23,155 bases of DNA. Origin: CAMDBL01 sp964498125 (GTDB lineage Bacteria > Pseudomonadota > Alphaproteobacteria > Rhizobiales > Hyphomicrobiaceae). Location of the stretch: contig CAZCGE010000141.1 in NCBI GenBank assembly GCA_964498125.1, positions 1 to 23,155 of the forward strand, given 5' to 3'. Positions 1-6,744 of the stretch are shown piece after piece (the stretch's first letter is position 1; every line of letters starts with the position of its first letter). The notes below the pieces were generated by a model. It was not told the DNA's origin, searched no databases, and saw only the letters and a program-made list of their open reading frames with translations. The translations under genes and the position numbers were made by a program.

Positions 1-67
1 AGTTGGGCGCTGCCGTGGTCCCGGAGGATGCCAATCCTCTTATCACCACGGCGGCGCCGACTTTTTT
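1..67 (+). terminator. Rho-independent terminator of an upstream transcript
   Basis: Bases 5-19 pair with 45-59 to give a stem of about 14 base pairs, including one G-U pair. It extends to 1-4/60-62 with a bulge and is followed by six T at 62-67. A small internal hairpin (aggat/atcct) sits in the loop. The gene or small RNA that it ends lies outside the window, so its identity is unknown. Confidence 0.6.
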
Positions 68-509
68 CGCGGTTTAATCTGCCGCCGTTTCTACAGTCGC
101 GCGGCGCGTTGCTCGACCTGCCCGCTGGCGATTGAGTTCAAGGTGGTAATAGCTGGTGCCCGATGGTCACAACTGTCACGCTGCGGCAACATGCGTGCTG
201 TGGGTCACTCGCGACAAGTTCGAGCGGTTCCCTTCGGGCATCGTCGATGGCGGCTTATCCTCCGTCTGCGGGTATTGCAAATCGAGCGTCAGAGCAAGCG
301 GCCACCGCTCCCCCGGATCAAGTGTCCGGGACCTCCCCATGCAAGTGCGTCATGGCGTTTGCCATGCTGCGCATGGACGCATAGGGGGAGGCGCGCGGCG
401 CCGACCACTCCTCCGCGTAGCCACCATTGGTCTCATCGTCTGGGCGTCGGGAACTGCGCGGACAGCGAAAACTGCGATAGTCTTACAATGCTGATTCGCG
501 GAGCCTGCC
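68..509. other. Stretch without a recognisable gene
   Basis: Several overlapping open frames occur here, but none gives a recognisable protein and they run into each other in all frames, as expected of GC-rich non-coding or decayed DNA. The last 30 bases hold the leader of the VOC gene, with a possible -10-like TACAAT at 484-489 and a weak GGAG at 499-502. I see nothing else in it. Confidence 0.4.
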
Positions 510-1031
510 ATGCCCCCACCCATTCCTGGCCTCACCGGTGTCGAGCATATCGGGCTGACGGTGCCCGACATCGAGACGGCGACGGCGTTCTTCGCCGACG
601 TGATCGGCGCCGAGGCGCTGTACGACATCGGCCCGTTCGAATCGGCCGATGACTGGATGGCGAGCCACCTCGCCGTGCACCCGCGCTCGCGCATCTCGAA
701 GCTGCGCATGCTGAAGGTCGCCAACGGCCCCGTGCTCGAATTGTTCGAGTTCACCTCGCCGGACCAGAACACGACGATGCCGCGCAATTCCGACCATGGC
801 GGCTGGCATCTGGCCTTCTACGTCGAGGACATGGAGAAGGCCTCGGTGGCGCTGCGCCAGCACCGCTGCGACATCCAGAGCGGGCCCGTCACCATGACCG
901 AGGGACCGAGCGCGGGACTGGAGTGGCTCTACTTCAAGGCGCCGTGGGGCCAGCAGCTCGAGCTGGTGAGCTATCCCGGCGGTATTGCGGCCTACCGCGA
1001 GATGCGGCGCGACATCTGGCGGCCGCGGTAA
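510..1031 (+). CDS. VOC-fold (glyoxalase/dioxygenase superfamily) protein
   Basis: This is a 173-residue protein with the two beta-alpha-beta-beta-beta modules of the vicinal oxygen chelate fold. The first begins at GVEHIGLTVPDIETATAFF (about 10-28) and the second at GGWHLAFYVEDMEKA (about 97-111). The four positions that usually bind the metal are filled: His13, Glu77, His100 and Glu151. A metal-dependent lyase, isomerase or ring-cleaving enzyme is therefore likely, but the substrate cannot be read from the sequence. The start has GGAG about 8 bases upstream. The gene converges with the CocE/NonD hydrolase, with only 7 bases between stop codons, so the two are transcribed separately. The fold is secure; the reaction is unknown. 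Confidence 0.85.
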   Translation: MPPPIPGLTGVEHIGLTVPDIETATAFFADVIGAEALYDIGPFESADDWMASHLAVHPRSRISKLRMLKVANGPVLELFEFTSPDQNTTMPRNSDHGGWHLAFYVEDMEKASVALRQHRCDIQSGPVTMTEGPSAGLEWLYFKAPWGQQLELVSYPGGIAAYREMRRDIWRPR

Positions 1032-1038
1032 GGCGTGC

Positions 1039-2796
1039 CTACTTCGCCGGCACGATCGGCACCAGGATATGCGCCGGCATGGTCGGGCCAAAGTGCAGCG
1101 TCGTGGCGCCGCCGAAGATCGCGGCCGGGCGGTCGTCCTCATCGTCGTGCACGAACGGGCCGCAGCCCTTCATCGGGTTCTTCATGTTGGAGAGGCGGCC
1201 TGCCGGCAGCCCGTTCTCGTAGTCGCGGCCGAGCACGGACAACGCCACCGTATAGCCCGTGGGGATGACGATCGAGGTCGGCCAGATCTCGATGTCGAGG
1301 TCGTAGATCTCGCCGGGTTGCACCGGCAGCGTCTCGTCGTGCGTGTGGTAGGGCCGATAGGGCGTCGATAGTTTTTTATCGAGCTTGCGGTGCGAGACCC
1401 TGAGCCAACCCTGGCCGACGGGCGCGGCCGGATCGAGCGCACCTTGGAACAGCACCTCCTTGCCGGCGGAATCGAAGACGCGGAAAACCAGGAACAGGTC
1501 GGCGTCGCTGGTCGAGGAGGAGACCCACAGCTTGGCCGCGAGCGGACCGGTGATCTCGGTCTCCGTCTGCATCGGCTTGGAACGGAACGTCAGACCCTCG
1601 TCCATGGCCTGGAAGGCTTGTGTCGTGGGCTTGGCCGGGGCCTCGGCCCCCAAGCTCATCGTCCCGGGATCGAGATGGAACTTCGTCCATTGCGTGCGCG
1701 CGATCGGCCATTCGTTCTCGTGGCGGATGGCAAACTTTTCGCCGGGATGGCGAACGTTGAGCTGCACGCGCGGCTGCTGGTCCCAGCCGTTCCTGGCGCC
1801 CTTCAGATAGTGGTCGAAGAAGCGGCGCTGCAGGGCATTGGCATAGTCCGTATAGAACAGGGCCCAGTGCGAGCCGCCGTGCAGCTCCAGCCATTTGTCC
1901 TTCGAGGCTGAGCGCACGAAACCCTCGACGTTGCCGCGCAGGTGCAGGCCCTGACCACCCCAGTTGCCACAGGAGAGCAGCGGCACCTCGATCTTGTCGA
2001 AGACCGCCGATTTCTCCTTGTAGTAGGCGTCGTCGAGCGGATGGGCGAGCAACTCGTCGCCGATGTTGGAGATACCCTTGGCCAATTCCTCCTCGGCGAT
2101 TGTCTCGGGCCCGCAGACCAGCTCGCCGGTGACCCGGCTCTTGGGCCCGCGCGTGCCCAGGCCATGCTGCACGGTCTTGATCTGCATCACCTGCCAGTTC
2201 TTCTGGAAGGTGGTGACGATGCCGCCGTGGTGGGTCGAATCGCGGTAGCGGTCGGCGTAGCCCTCCCAGACGCAGATGGCGGCCAGATGTGGCGGCTGCA
2301 GGCCGGCGACGCGCCACTGGTTGGTGGCGTAGTAGGAGATGCCGGCGAGGCCGACCTTGCCGTTGGACCAGCCCTGCCGCGCCGCCCATTCGATGCAGTC
2401 ATGTAGGTCCTTGGTCTCGCGCATGGAGTGGTGGTCGAGCTTGCCTGGCGTGCGGCCGGCGCCGCGACTGTCGACGCGGATGCAGATGTAGTCGTGCGGC
2501 ACCCACTTCTCCGGATCGACCACCTCCCAGTTCTGGTATTTGTTGGTGGAATTGGCCGCGGTGTCGGGATAGTCGCGGACCATGATGTCCCAGGCGGTCT
2601 TGTAGCCGTCCTCGAAATGCAGGCCCTTGCCATAGGGGCCGTAGCTGAGCAGCGCGGGGTATTGGCCGGGTTTGGTCGGCTTGAACACGTCGGCGCGCAC
2701 GACGAGGCCGTCGTCCATGGTGATTGGCACGTCCCAGTCGATGGCCATGCCATCGCGCACTTCGGAATTCATGTAGAGGTCTTTGCTCGCTGCCAT
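1039..2796 (-). CDS. CocE/NonD family alpha/beta hydrolase (X-Pro dipeptidyl-peptidase-like)
   Basis: This is a 585-residue serine hydrolase of the cocaine esterase/glutaryl-7-ACA acylase/PepX group, which cleaves esters or amides. The N-terminal half is the alpha/beta hydrolase domain. The nucleophile motif GLAGISYY places the serine at 154, and the HGGSH motif gives the likely catalytic histidine at 310. The C-terminal part from about residue 370 is the PepX_C beta-sandwich (PTGYTVALSV near its end). The usual GWYD motif that carries the catalytic aspartate reads GNWGGQGLHLRG (277-288), so that acid is not in its normal place. No signal peptide is visible, so it is probably cytoplasmic. The ATG at 2796 follows a clear GGAGGA about 8 bases upstream. 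The substrate is unknown. Confidence 0.88.
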   Translation of the reverse strand: MAASKDLYMNSEVRDGMAIDWDVPITMDDGLVVRADVFKPTKPGQYPALLSYGPYGKGLHFEDGYKTAWDIMVRDYPDTAANSTNKYQNWEVVDPEKWVPHDYICIRVDSRGAGRTPGKLDHHSMRETKDLHDCIEWAARQGWSNGKVGLAGISYYATNQWRVAGLQPPHLAAICVWEGYADRYRDSTHHGGIVTTFQKNWQVMQIKTVQHGLGTRGPKSRVTGELVCGPETIAEEELAKGISNIGDELLAHPLDDAYYKEKSAVFDKIEVPLLSCGNWGGQGLHLRGNVEGFVRSASKDKWLELHGGSHWALFYTDYANALQRRFFDHYLKGARNGWDQQPRVQLNVRHPGEKFAIRHENEWPIARTQWTKFHLDPGTMSLGAEAPAKPTTQAFQAMDEGLTFRSKPMQTETEITGPLAAKLWVSSSTSDADLFLVFRVFDSAGKEVLFQGALDPAAPVGQGWLRVSHRKLDKKLSTPYRPYHTHDETLPVQPGEIYDLDIEIWPTSIVIPTGYTVALSVLGRDYENGLPAGRLSNMKNPMKGCGPFVHDDEDDRPAAIFGGATTLHFGPTMPAHILVPIVPAK

Positions 2797-2863
2797 CTTG
2801 GTTTCCTCCGGGCTCGGGCTCTGTGGGCTCGCTCCGACCCTCTCTCCCTGTTGGGGCGAGTCG

Positions 2864-3046
2864 TGTAGGTTGGGTTAGGCCGCCCATCCACGGGCCCCGC
2901 GCTCGCCTCGACCGCGCGACCGCAACCCAACATTGGCGGAACAAAGATGTCGGGTTATCCCCAAATTGGGACTCCCAAGTGGTCGCGCGCGGAACGGACC
3001 CCGACATTGTATCTCGGACTTTGTGGCCGCGCTAACCAAACCTACA
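2864..3046. repeat. Structured inverted-repeat element (TGTAGGTTGGGTTAG ends)
   Basis: Bases 2864-2878 and 3032-3046 are inverted repeats matching at 14 of 15 positions. Inside lie two more perfect pairs: 2913-2921 with 2981-2989 (CGCGCGACC/GGTCGCGCG) and 2947-2954 with 3000-3007 (ATGTCGGG/CCCGACAT). These two interleave, so both cannot form in a simple fold. The outer GTAGGTTGGGT word recurs at 20785-20795 on the other strand. The element fills the gap between the hydrolase and the YgiT gene and encodes nothing recognisable. It looks like a small non-autonomous interspersed repeat. Confidence 0.6.
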
Positions 3047-3053
3047 TGCTGCC

Positions 3054-3275
3054 TTACGCGGCGTAGCGGACGATCTCGAGTTCCGCCGCCTGTTCGACCT
3101 TGGCCAGCGCCGTCTCGACCTTGTCCATAACCGGATCGGTAAAGGCGTGCTCGCCGCACTCGCCGCATTGCAGCACCGGCAAGTCCTTGATGATGACGAT
3201 CCGCTTTTGATCGACCTTGAACGGCATATCGGCCACGGTCTCGGTCATCTGGCCGCCGCAGGCATGGCATCTCAT
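3054..3275 (-). CDS. YgiT-type (MqsA-like) zinc-finger antitoxin
   Basis: This is a 73-residue protein with two CxxC knuckles: Cys3/Cys6 at MRCHACGG and Cys37/Cys40 at LQCGECGEH. It matches the YgiT-type zinc-finger domain seen in small antitoxins paired with DUF4258 or MqsR-like toxins. It lacks the C-terminal helix-turn-helix of full MqsA, as is usual for the short YgiT group. I chose the ATG at 3275 because it overlaps the stop of the preceding minus-strand frame in an ATGA (3272-3275), the coupling typical of these modules, and because the zinc finger starts there. The frame stays open to 3365, but the extra residues are not zinc-finger-like. The preceding toxin frame looks degraded, so this may be an orphan antitoxin. 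Confidence 0.78.
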   Translation of the reverse strand: MRCHACGGQMTETVADMPFKVDQKRIVIIKDLPVLQCGECGEHAFTDPVMDKVETALAKVEQAAELEIVRYAA

Positions 3276-3487
3276 GGCGCGATCCTCTTCTTCAGGTCGG
3301 CATCCCACTCGCTGGGGTTCGGCCGGTAGGCCGTGGGCGGCATGGCAGTCCGTTTGGGTAGCCACATATCATCTGGCATAATGAGCCAAATTGATTCGAG
3401 CACCTTGATGACGATGCTTTCCTGCCGATCAGCACTCTGGCGATCGTTTGCACTCACCATAGCCATGTCGTGTGTAGCGACTGACAT
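3272..3487 (-). pseudogene. Degraded DUF4258-like toxin (C-terminal part)
   Basis: This 71-codon frame sits immediately upstream of, and overlaps, the YgiT antitoxin. Its last 20 residues (TAYRPNPSEWDADLKKRIAP) fit the C-terminal end of DUF4258 toxins, which typically read as an I/V-TAYxPDPxxW-DxDFxxRR pattern. The preceding residues (SIVIKVLESIWLIMPDDMWLPKRT) can be lined up with the DUF4258 central strands, but the usual EDYP, GPxVLVLQ and HVVW landmarks are lost. The full toxin would be about 90-105 residues, so about a third is missing at the N terminus. I read it as a decayed toxin. It could instead be a divergent intact short protein. The comparison is from memory of the family, not from a search. 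Confidence 0.45.
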
Positions 3488-3946
3488 CGCGTCCGCCGCT
3501 TGCGGCAGCCGAGGAGGGCCGGGTATTCGCGGCGCATCGGGTAGGTGCCTTAGCTGGCGTGATGTCGGCGGGGGCCATTCTGGTAGCCGCCGAACGACCT
3601 CGCCCAGCTATTGGGGCGCCGCACCGGCTGTCGCGCTCCCACAGGTGACGCCAAGACCGGAAGCGCCCTGGACGACTCACGTTGCCTCTGATCCGAATCC
3701 GCCGATCAGGACACGGGAAGGCGCCGTCGCCGAATGCGACATCGCCGACGCTGCATGGCGCCAGTGGGTGGCTGAGCGTGGTCATGCGCGCCACGATATC
3801 ATCGAAGAGCACCTTGCCAATCAGGATCGCTGTCGCCTGGATACACTCAAGCTCCCCACGGCGTCTGATTTCCACATGATGCGCACGCGCTGAAGTCGCT
3901 CCGATCGATCGGCGCACATGTTCCGAATTGGGCATAAAGCTTACAC
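3488..3946. other. Gene-poor, probably decayed stretch between two toxin-antitoxin loci
   Basis: No complete gene is recognisable over about 460 bases. A minus-strand segment at about 3785-3880 reads HHVEIRRRGELECIQ...AILIGKVLFDDIVA. This loosely resembles the N-terminal half of a DUF4258 toxin and could be the missing front of the degraded toxin, displaced by an insertion. The similarity is weak and unproven. The long open frames on both strands here give low-complexity, unrelated translations. Confidence 0.3.
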
Positions 3947-3982
3947 TTGACCGCGCATCAGTGTACACTATCATCGTAGTCA
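3947..3982 (+). promoter_or_regulatory. Promoter and palindromic operator of the DUF433/DUF5615 pair
   Basis: TTGACC at 3947-3952 and TATCAT at 3969-3974 are each five-of-six matches to sigma-70 boxes, with a 16-base spacer. A perfect 10-base palindrome, AGTGTACACT (3960-3969), lies in the spacer and touches the -10 box. TACACT also occurs directly at 3942-3947. Transcription would start at about 3981-3982, at the ATG itself, so the message is probably leaderless. The palindrome is a plausible autoregulatory operator for the antitoxin; that role is inferred. Confidence 0.55.
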
Positions 3983-4209
3983 TGGACTACACCAAGATCA
4001 TCACCATCGAACCGGGCAAGCGCAGCGGCAAGCCGTGCATCCGCGGGCTGCGGATCACGGTCACCGACGTGCTGGAGTACATGGCCTCGGGCATGACGCC
4101 CGAGGACATCGTGCGCGATTTCCCCGATCTGACGCTCGAGGACATCCGGGCGTGCCTCGCCTTCGCCGCCGATCGTGAGCGCCGCCTCGTCGGCGCACCG
4201 GTGGCGTGA
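3982..4209 (+). CDS. DUF433 family antitoxin
   Basis: This 75-residue protein is a typical DUF433 domain over its whole length: the opening MDYTKIITIEPGKRSGKPC, then IRGLRITVTDVLEYMASGM and the helix-turn-helix-like TPEDIVRDFPDLTLEDIRACLAFAADRE. DUF433 proteins are antitoxins of type II modules, partnered with DUF5615/PIN-like toxins, and they often bind their own promoter. I chose ATG 3982 because the domain starts there. The frame extends back to 3928, but the extra codons lie over the -35 and -10 boxes. There is no Shine-Dalgarno sequence before this start, consistent with leaderless translation. Its stop overlaps the toxin start by four bases (GTGA), so the two are co-translated. Confidence 0.85.
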   Translation: MDYTKIITIEPGKRSGKPCIRGLRITVTDVLEYMASGMTPEDIVRDFPDLTLEDIRACLAFAADRERRLVGAPVA

Positions 4210-4541
4210 GGCTGTTGTTCGATCAGCACCTGTCGCATCGCCTGGTGGCAAGCCTGGCGGACATCTTCCCTAGCTCTCAGCACGTGCGCGACCACGGCAT
4301 GCGGCAGGCCGACGATCCGGTCATCTGGAAGCATGCCGAGGCCAATGGCCTGACGATCGTCTCGAAGGACGGTGATTTCCATCAGTTGAGTCTGCTTTTC
4401 GGGCCACCGCCGAAAGTGATCTGGCTGCGTGTCGGCAATTCCTCCACCGCCAGCATAGAAGCTCTGTTGCGAGCCCGCTTCGACGACATCGACTGGTTCC
4501 ACAATGATCCAATGGCGGCATTGCTGGTGATCGATCCGTGA
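4206..4541 (+). CDS. DUF5615 family PIN-like toxin
   Basis: This 111-residue protein starts with GTG at 4206 inside the GTGA overlap with the antitoxin. The N-terminal MRLLFDQHLSHRL gives the first PIN-type acid, Asp6. The middle motif LTIVSKDGDFHQL supplies Asp55 and Asp57, the TxDxDF-like signature of DUF5615 (the Mut7-C/PIN-like group). These acids are expected to bind a divalent metal for RNA cleavage. The length is normal for the family and the frame is intact, so the module looks functional. The RNA target is unknown. The stop is followed within 25 bases by a long palindromic repeat that may end the transcript. Confidence 0.82.
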   Translation: MRLLFDQHLSHRLVASLADIFPSSQHVRDHGMRQADDPVIWKHAEANGLTIVSKDGDFHQLSLLFGPPPKVIWLRVGNSSTASIEALLRARFDDIDWFHNDPMAALLVIDP

Positions 4542-4564
4542 GCGGCGCTGCACGCGCGGCCTGA

Positions 4565-4689
4565 GCGCCGTAGGGTGCAATAGCGGAGCCCTTGCGGAGC
4601 GTATTGCACCGCTGCCGGCGCGACGTGGCGAGACCGCAGGTGCAATACGCTCCACAAGTGCAGGGCTCCGCTATTGCACCCTACGGCGC
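4565..4689. repeat. Long nested palindrome (GTAGGGTGCAATAGCGGAGC family)
   Basis: Bases 4565-4591 and 4663-4689 are perfect 27-base inverted repeats. Inside them, 4596-4610 and 4639-4653 are a perfect 15-base pair. Each half is itself nearly palindromic, because GGTGCAATA and TATTGCACC both occur in each arm, so one long hairpin or a two-armed cloverleaf can form. The motif belongs to a class of interspersed bacterial repeats with a GTAGGGTGCAATAGC..GCGTATTGCACC pattern. It lies between the toxin and the oxidoreductase and leaves about 50 bases of leader for the latter. Confidence 0.8.
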
Positions 4690-4741
4690 CGCGGTGCCAC
4701 AACACCCAATCCAGCCACAACCACCCCAGGGAGACACACCC

Positions 4742-5668
4742 ATGAAAGCCATCATCATGGACCGGCACGGCGCCCTCGACGTGTTGCGTTACGGCGACCT
4801 GCCGGACCCGGTCGCCGGCGAAGGCGAGGTCGTGTGCGACATCCATGCCGCCACCGTCAATGCCGCCGACGCCAAGGTGCGCGAGGGCGGAGGCTATGCC
4901 ACGATCACGAATTTTCCCTATGTGCTCGGCCGTGACTTCTCCGGCGTGGTGGCCGCACTCGGCGCCGGCGTCACGGACCTGAAGGTCGGCGACGCGGTGT
5001 TCGGCGTGCTCGCAGGCGGACATGAAGGCACCTATTGCGAGAAGGTCGCGGAGAAGGCGGCGATCCTGTGCAAGAAGCCGGACAGTCTCAGCCACGTCGA
5101 GGCCGCCGCGCTGTCGCTGACGGGGCTCACGGCGCTGGTCTCGGTCGAGGACACGCTGAAGCTGCAACGCGGCGAGACCATCCTGATCCAGGGCGGCGCC
5201 GGCGGTGTCGCGGGTTTCGCCATCCAGCTCGCCAAGCACATCGGCGCCCGCGTCATCACCACGGCGAGCGCCGGCAACCACGCCTACGTCAAGGGTCTCG
5301 GCGCCGACCAGGTGATCGACTACTCCAAGGAGGACTTCACCAAGGTGGTGAAGGACGTGGACGCCGTATTCGACACGGTCGGCGGCGAGGTTGCCATGCG
5401 CGCGTTCGCGGTGTTGCGGTCCGGTGGCCGCGCGGCGTTCATCGGCTCGGGCCCCAAGGCGCCGGTTTCGCCGCGACCCGACGTGCAATCGTTGCGTCCG
5501 GCCGTCGGCCGCGATCGCCCGCATCTGGAGCGCATTTTGCACCTGCATGCGACGGGCGCGGTCAAAGTGCCGGAAATCCGCACCTTCCCGCTGCAGCAGA
5601 CGGTCGAAGCGCAGCGCATCAGCGAGGGCCGCCACTTCCGCGGTAAATTGGTGTTGAAGGTGCGGTGA
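4742..5668 (+). CDS. Zinc-independent NAD(P)-dependent quinone oxidoreductase-like MDR protein
   Basis: This 308-residue medium-chain dehydrogenase/reductase has a GroES-like N-terminal domain starting at MKAIIMDRHGALDVLRY, with the conserved GRDFSGVV near residue 63. A Rossmann domain follows, with the nucleotide loop at GGAGGVAGFAIQLAK (151-165). The catalytic and structural zinc cysteines of true alcohol dehydrogenases are absent, which points to the quinone reductase/enoyl reductase branch. The substrate is unknown. ATG 4742 follows AGGGAGA about 10 bases upstream. The frame extends back through the palindromic repeat, but that part is not protein-like. The gene is probably monocistronic and converges with the TctC gene at a palindrome. 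Confidence 0.88.
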   Translation: MKAIIMDRHGALDVLRYGDLPDPVAGEGEVVCDIHAATVNAADAKVREGGGYATITNFPYVLGRDFSGVVAALGAGVTDLKVGDAVFGVLAGGHEGTYCEKVAEKAAILCKKPDSLSHVEAAALSLTGLTALVSVEDTLKLQRGETILIQGGAGGVAGFAIQLAKHIGARVITTASAGNHAYVKGLGADQVIDYSKEDFTKVVKDVDAVFDTVGGEVAMRAFAVLRSGGRAAFIGSGPKAPVSPRPDVQSLRPAVGRDRPHLERILHLHATGAVKVPEIRTFPLQQTVEAQRISEGRHFRGKLVLKVR

Positions 5669-5682
5669 AGTGGCTGCGGTGA

Positions 5683-5707
5683 GGTGTCTGACATGATGTC
5701 AGACACC
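5683..5707. repeat. Palindrome between convergent genes (GGTGTCTGACA arms)
   Basis: GGTGTCTGACA at 5683-5693 and its exact complement at 5697-5707 leave a three-base loop. The palindrome sits between the stops of the oxidoreductase and the TctC gene and could fold as a hairpin in both transcripts. There is no T-tract on either side, so intrinsic termination is not certain. The GTCTGAC core is shared with the three GGGGTCAGAC palindromes at 11.25 and 18.2 kb. Confidence 0.75.
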
Positions 5708-5710
5708 GTC

Positions 5711-6682
5711 TCAATCGATCGCCAGATTGTTCTCCTCGCCGAGTTTCTTGGCGAAGGCGATATAGTCGATGATCGATTTGCGAAACCTGGCGGGCGACCC
5801 GCCGAACACTTCGAAGCCGACCAGCTCCAGCTTGTCGCGCACGCCGGGCTTGTTCAGCGCGGTGTTGGCGGCGGCGTTGAGCTTGTCGACGATCGCCTGC
5901 GGCGTACCCTTCACCACCATGATGCCGTTGAAGGCGTAGATGTCGACCGGCACGCCCTGCTCGCGCAGCGTCGGCACGTCCGGGAACGCAAACCAGCGCT
6001 TGTCGCCGGACGTGGCGATGGCGCGCACCTTGCCGCCGTCGGCGAGACTCTTGGCCGAGGAGACCAGCGCCCAGTCGATGCTGCCGCCGACCACGTCTTG
6101 CGCGGCCAGCGCCTCGCCGCGATAGTGCACGGCCTTCATCGTCACGTTGAACTGCTTGGCCATGATGATGCCGAGCAGGTGCGAGGAATTGCCGACGCCA
6201 GGCGTGCCGTAGCTGAGGCCGTCGGGCTTGGATCTGGCGTAGCTCTCGAGCTCCTTGAGCGATGTGACGGGAATGGAGGGTGGCACGATCAGCGCGAAAG
6301 GTGCCCGCACGGTCTGGAAGACCTGGATGAAATCCTCCAGCGCGTCGTAAGGTATGTTCTTCTTGAGCGCCGGCAGCAGCCCGTGCGAGGCGGCATGGAA
6401 ATAGCCGAGCGTGTAGCCGTCCGGCGCGGCGGCCTTGACCTGCATGGCGCCGATGATGCCGCCGCCGCCGCCATTGCTCTCGACGATGACTGGCTGGCCG
6501 AGAACCTCGCGCATGTGCTCGGCGATGAGGCGGGCGGGAATGTCGGTGACGCCGCCGGCCGCGCCGTTGACGATCATCTTGATCGGCTTGGAAGGGTAGG
6601 CGTCCTGCGCGGTGGCGGCAATTGGCGCAATGGCTAGCGCGGCGGCCAGTGCAAAGGCGCGCTGCAAGGCATGGGTTCGCAT
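5711..6682 (-). CDS. Bug/TctC family tripartite tricarboxylate transporter substrate-binding protein
   Basis: This 323-residue protein has a Sec signal peptide (MRTHALQRAFALAAALAIAP...ATA) cleaved after about residue 25. The mature part begins YPSKPIKMIVNGAAGGVTDIPARLIAEHM, the first-lobe signature of the Bug (Bordetella uptake gene) family, and the whole length fits one Bug domain. Such proteins bind carboxylates or related small molecules in the periplasm for TctAB-type permeases. No tctA or tctB gene is present here, so it is an orphan receptor, as is common for this family. The start at 6682 is preceded by a strong GGGAGGAG. It converges with the oxidoreductase. The ligand cannot be read from the sequence. 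Confidence 0.92.
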   Translation of the reverse strand: MRTHALQRAFALAAALAIAPIAATAQDAYPSKPIKMIVNGAAGGVTDIPARLIAEHMREVLGQPVIVESNGGGGGIIGAMQVKAAAPDGYTLGYFHAASHGLLPALKKNIPYDALEDFIQVFQTVRAPFALIVPPSIPVTSLKELESYARSKPDGLSYGTPGVGNSSHLLGIIMAKQFNVTMKAVHYRGEALAAQDVVGGSIDWALVSSAKSLADGGKVRAIATSGDKRWFAFPDVPTLREQGVPVDIYAFNGIMVVKGTPQAIVDKLNAAANTALNKPGVRDKLELVGFEVFGGSPARFRKSIIDYIAFAKKLGEENNLAID

Positions 6683-6744
6683 CGTCGCTCCTCCCGTTCG
6701 CGCCTTTATACATGCTTGGCATGGGCGGCGGCGAGTGGATCGGG

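Noticed and set aside
3333..3893. 186-codon plus-strand frame opposite the degraded toxin
   Set aside because: It has no recognisable domain and low-complexity composition. It overlaps the YgiT-side toxin remnant on the other strand.
4382..5635. 417-codon minus-strand frame opposite the oxidoreductase
   Set aside because: It is a shadow of the MDR protein and crosses the palindromic repeat. There is no domain in the translation.
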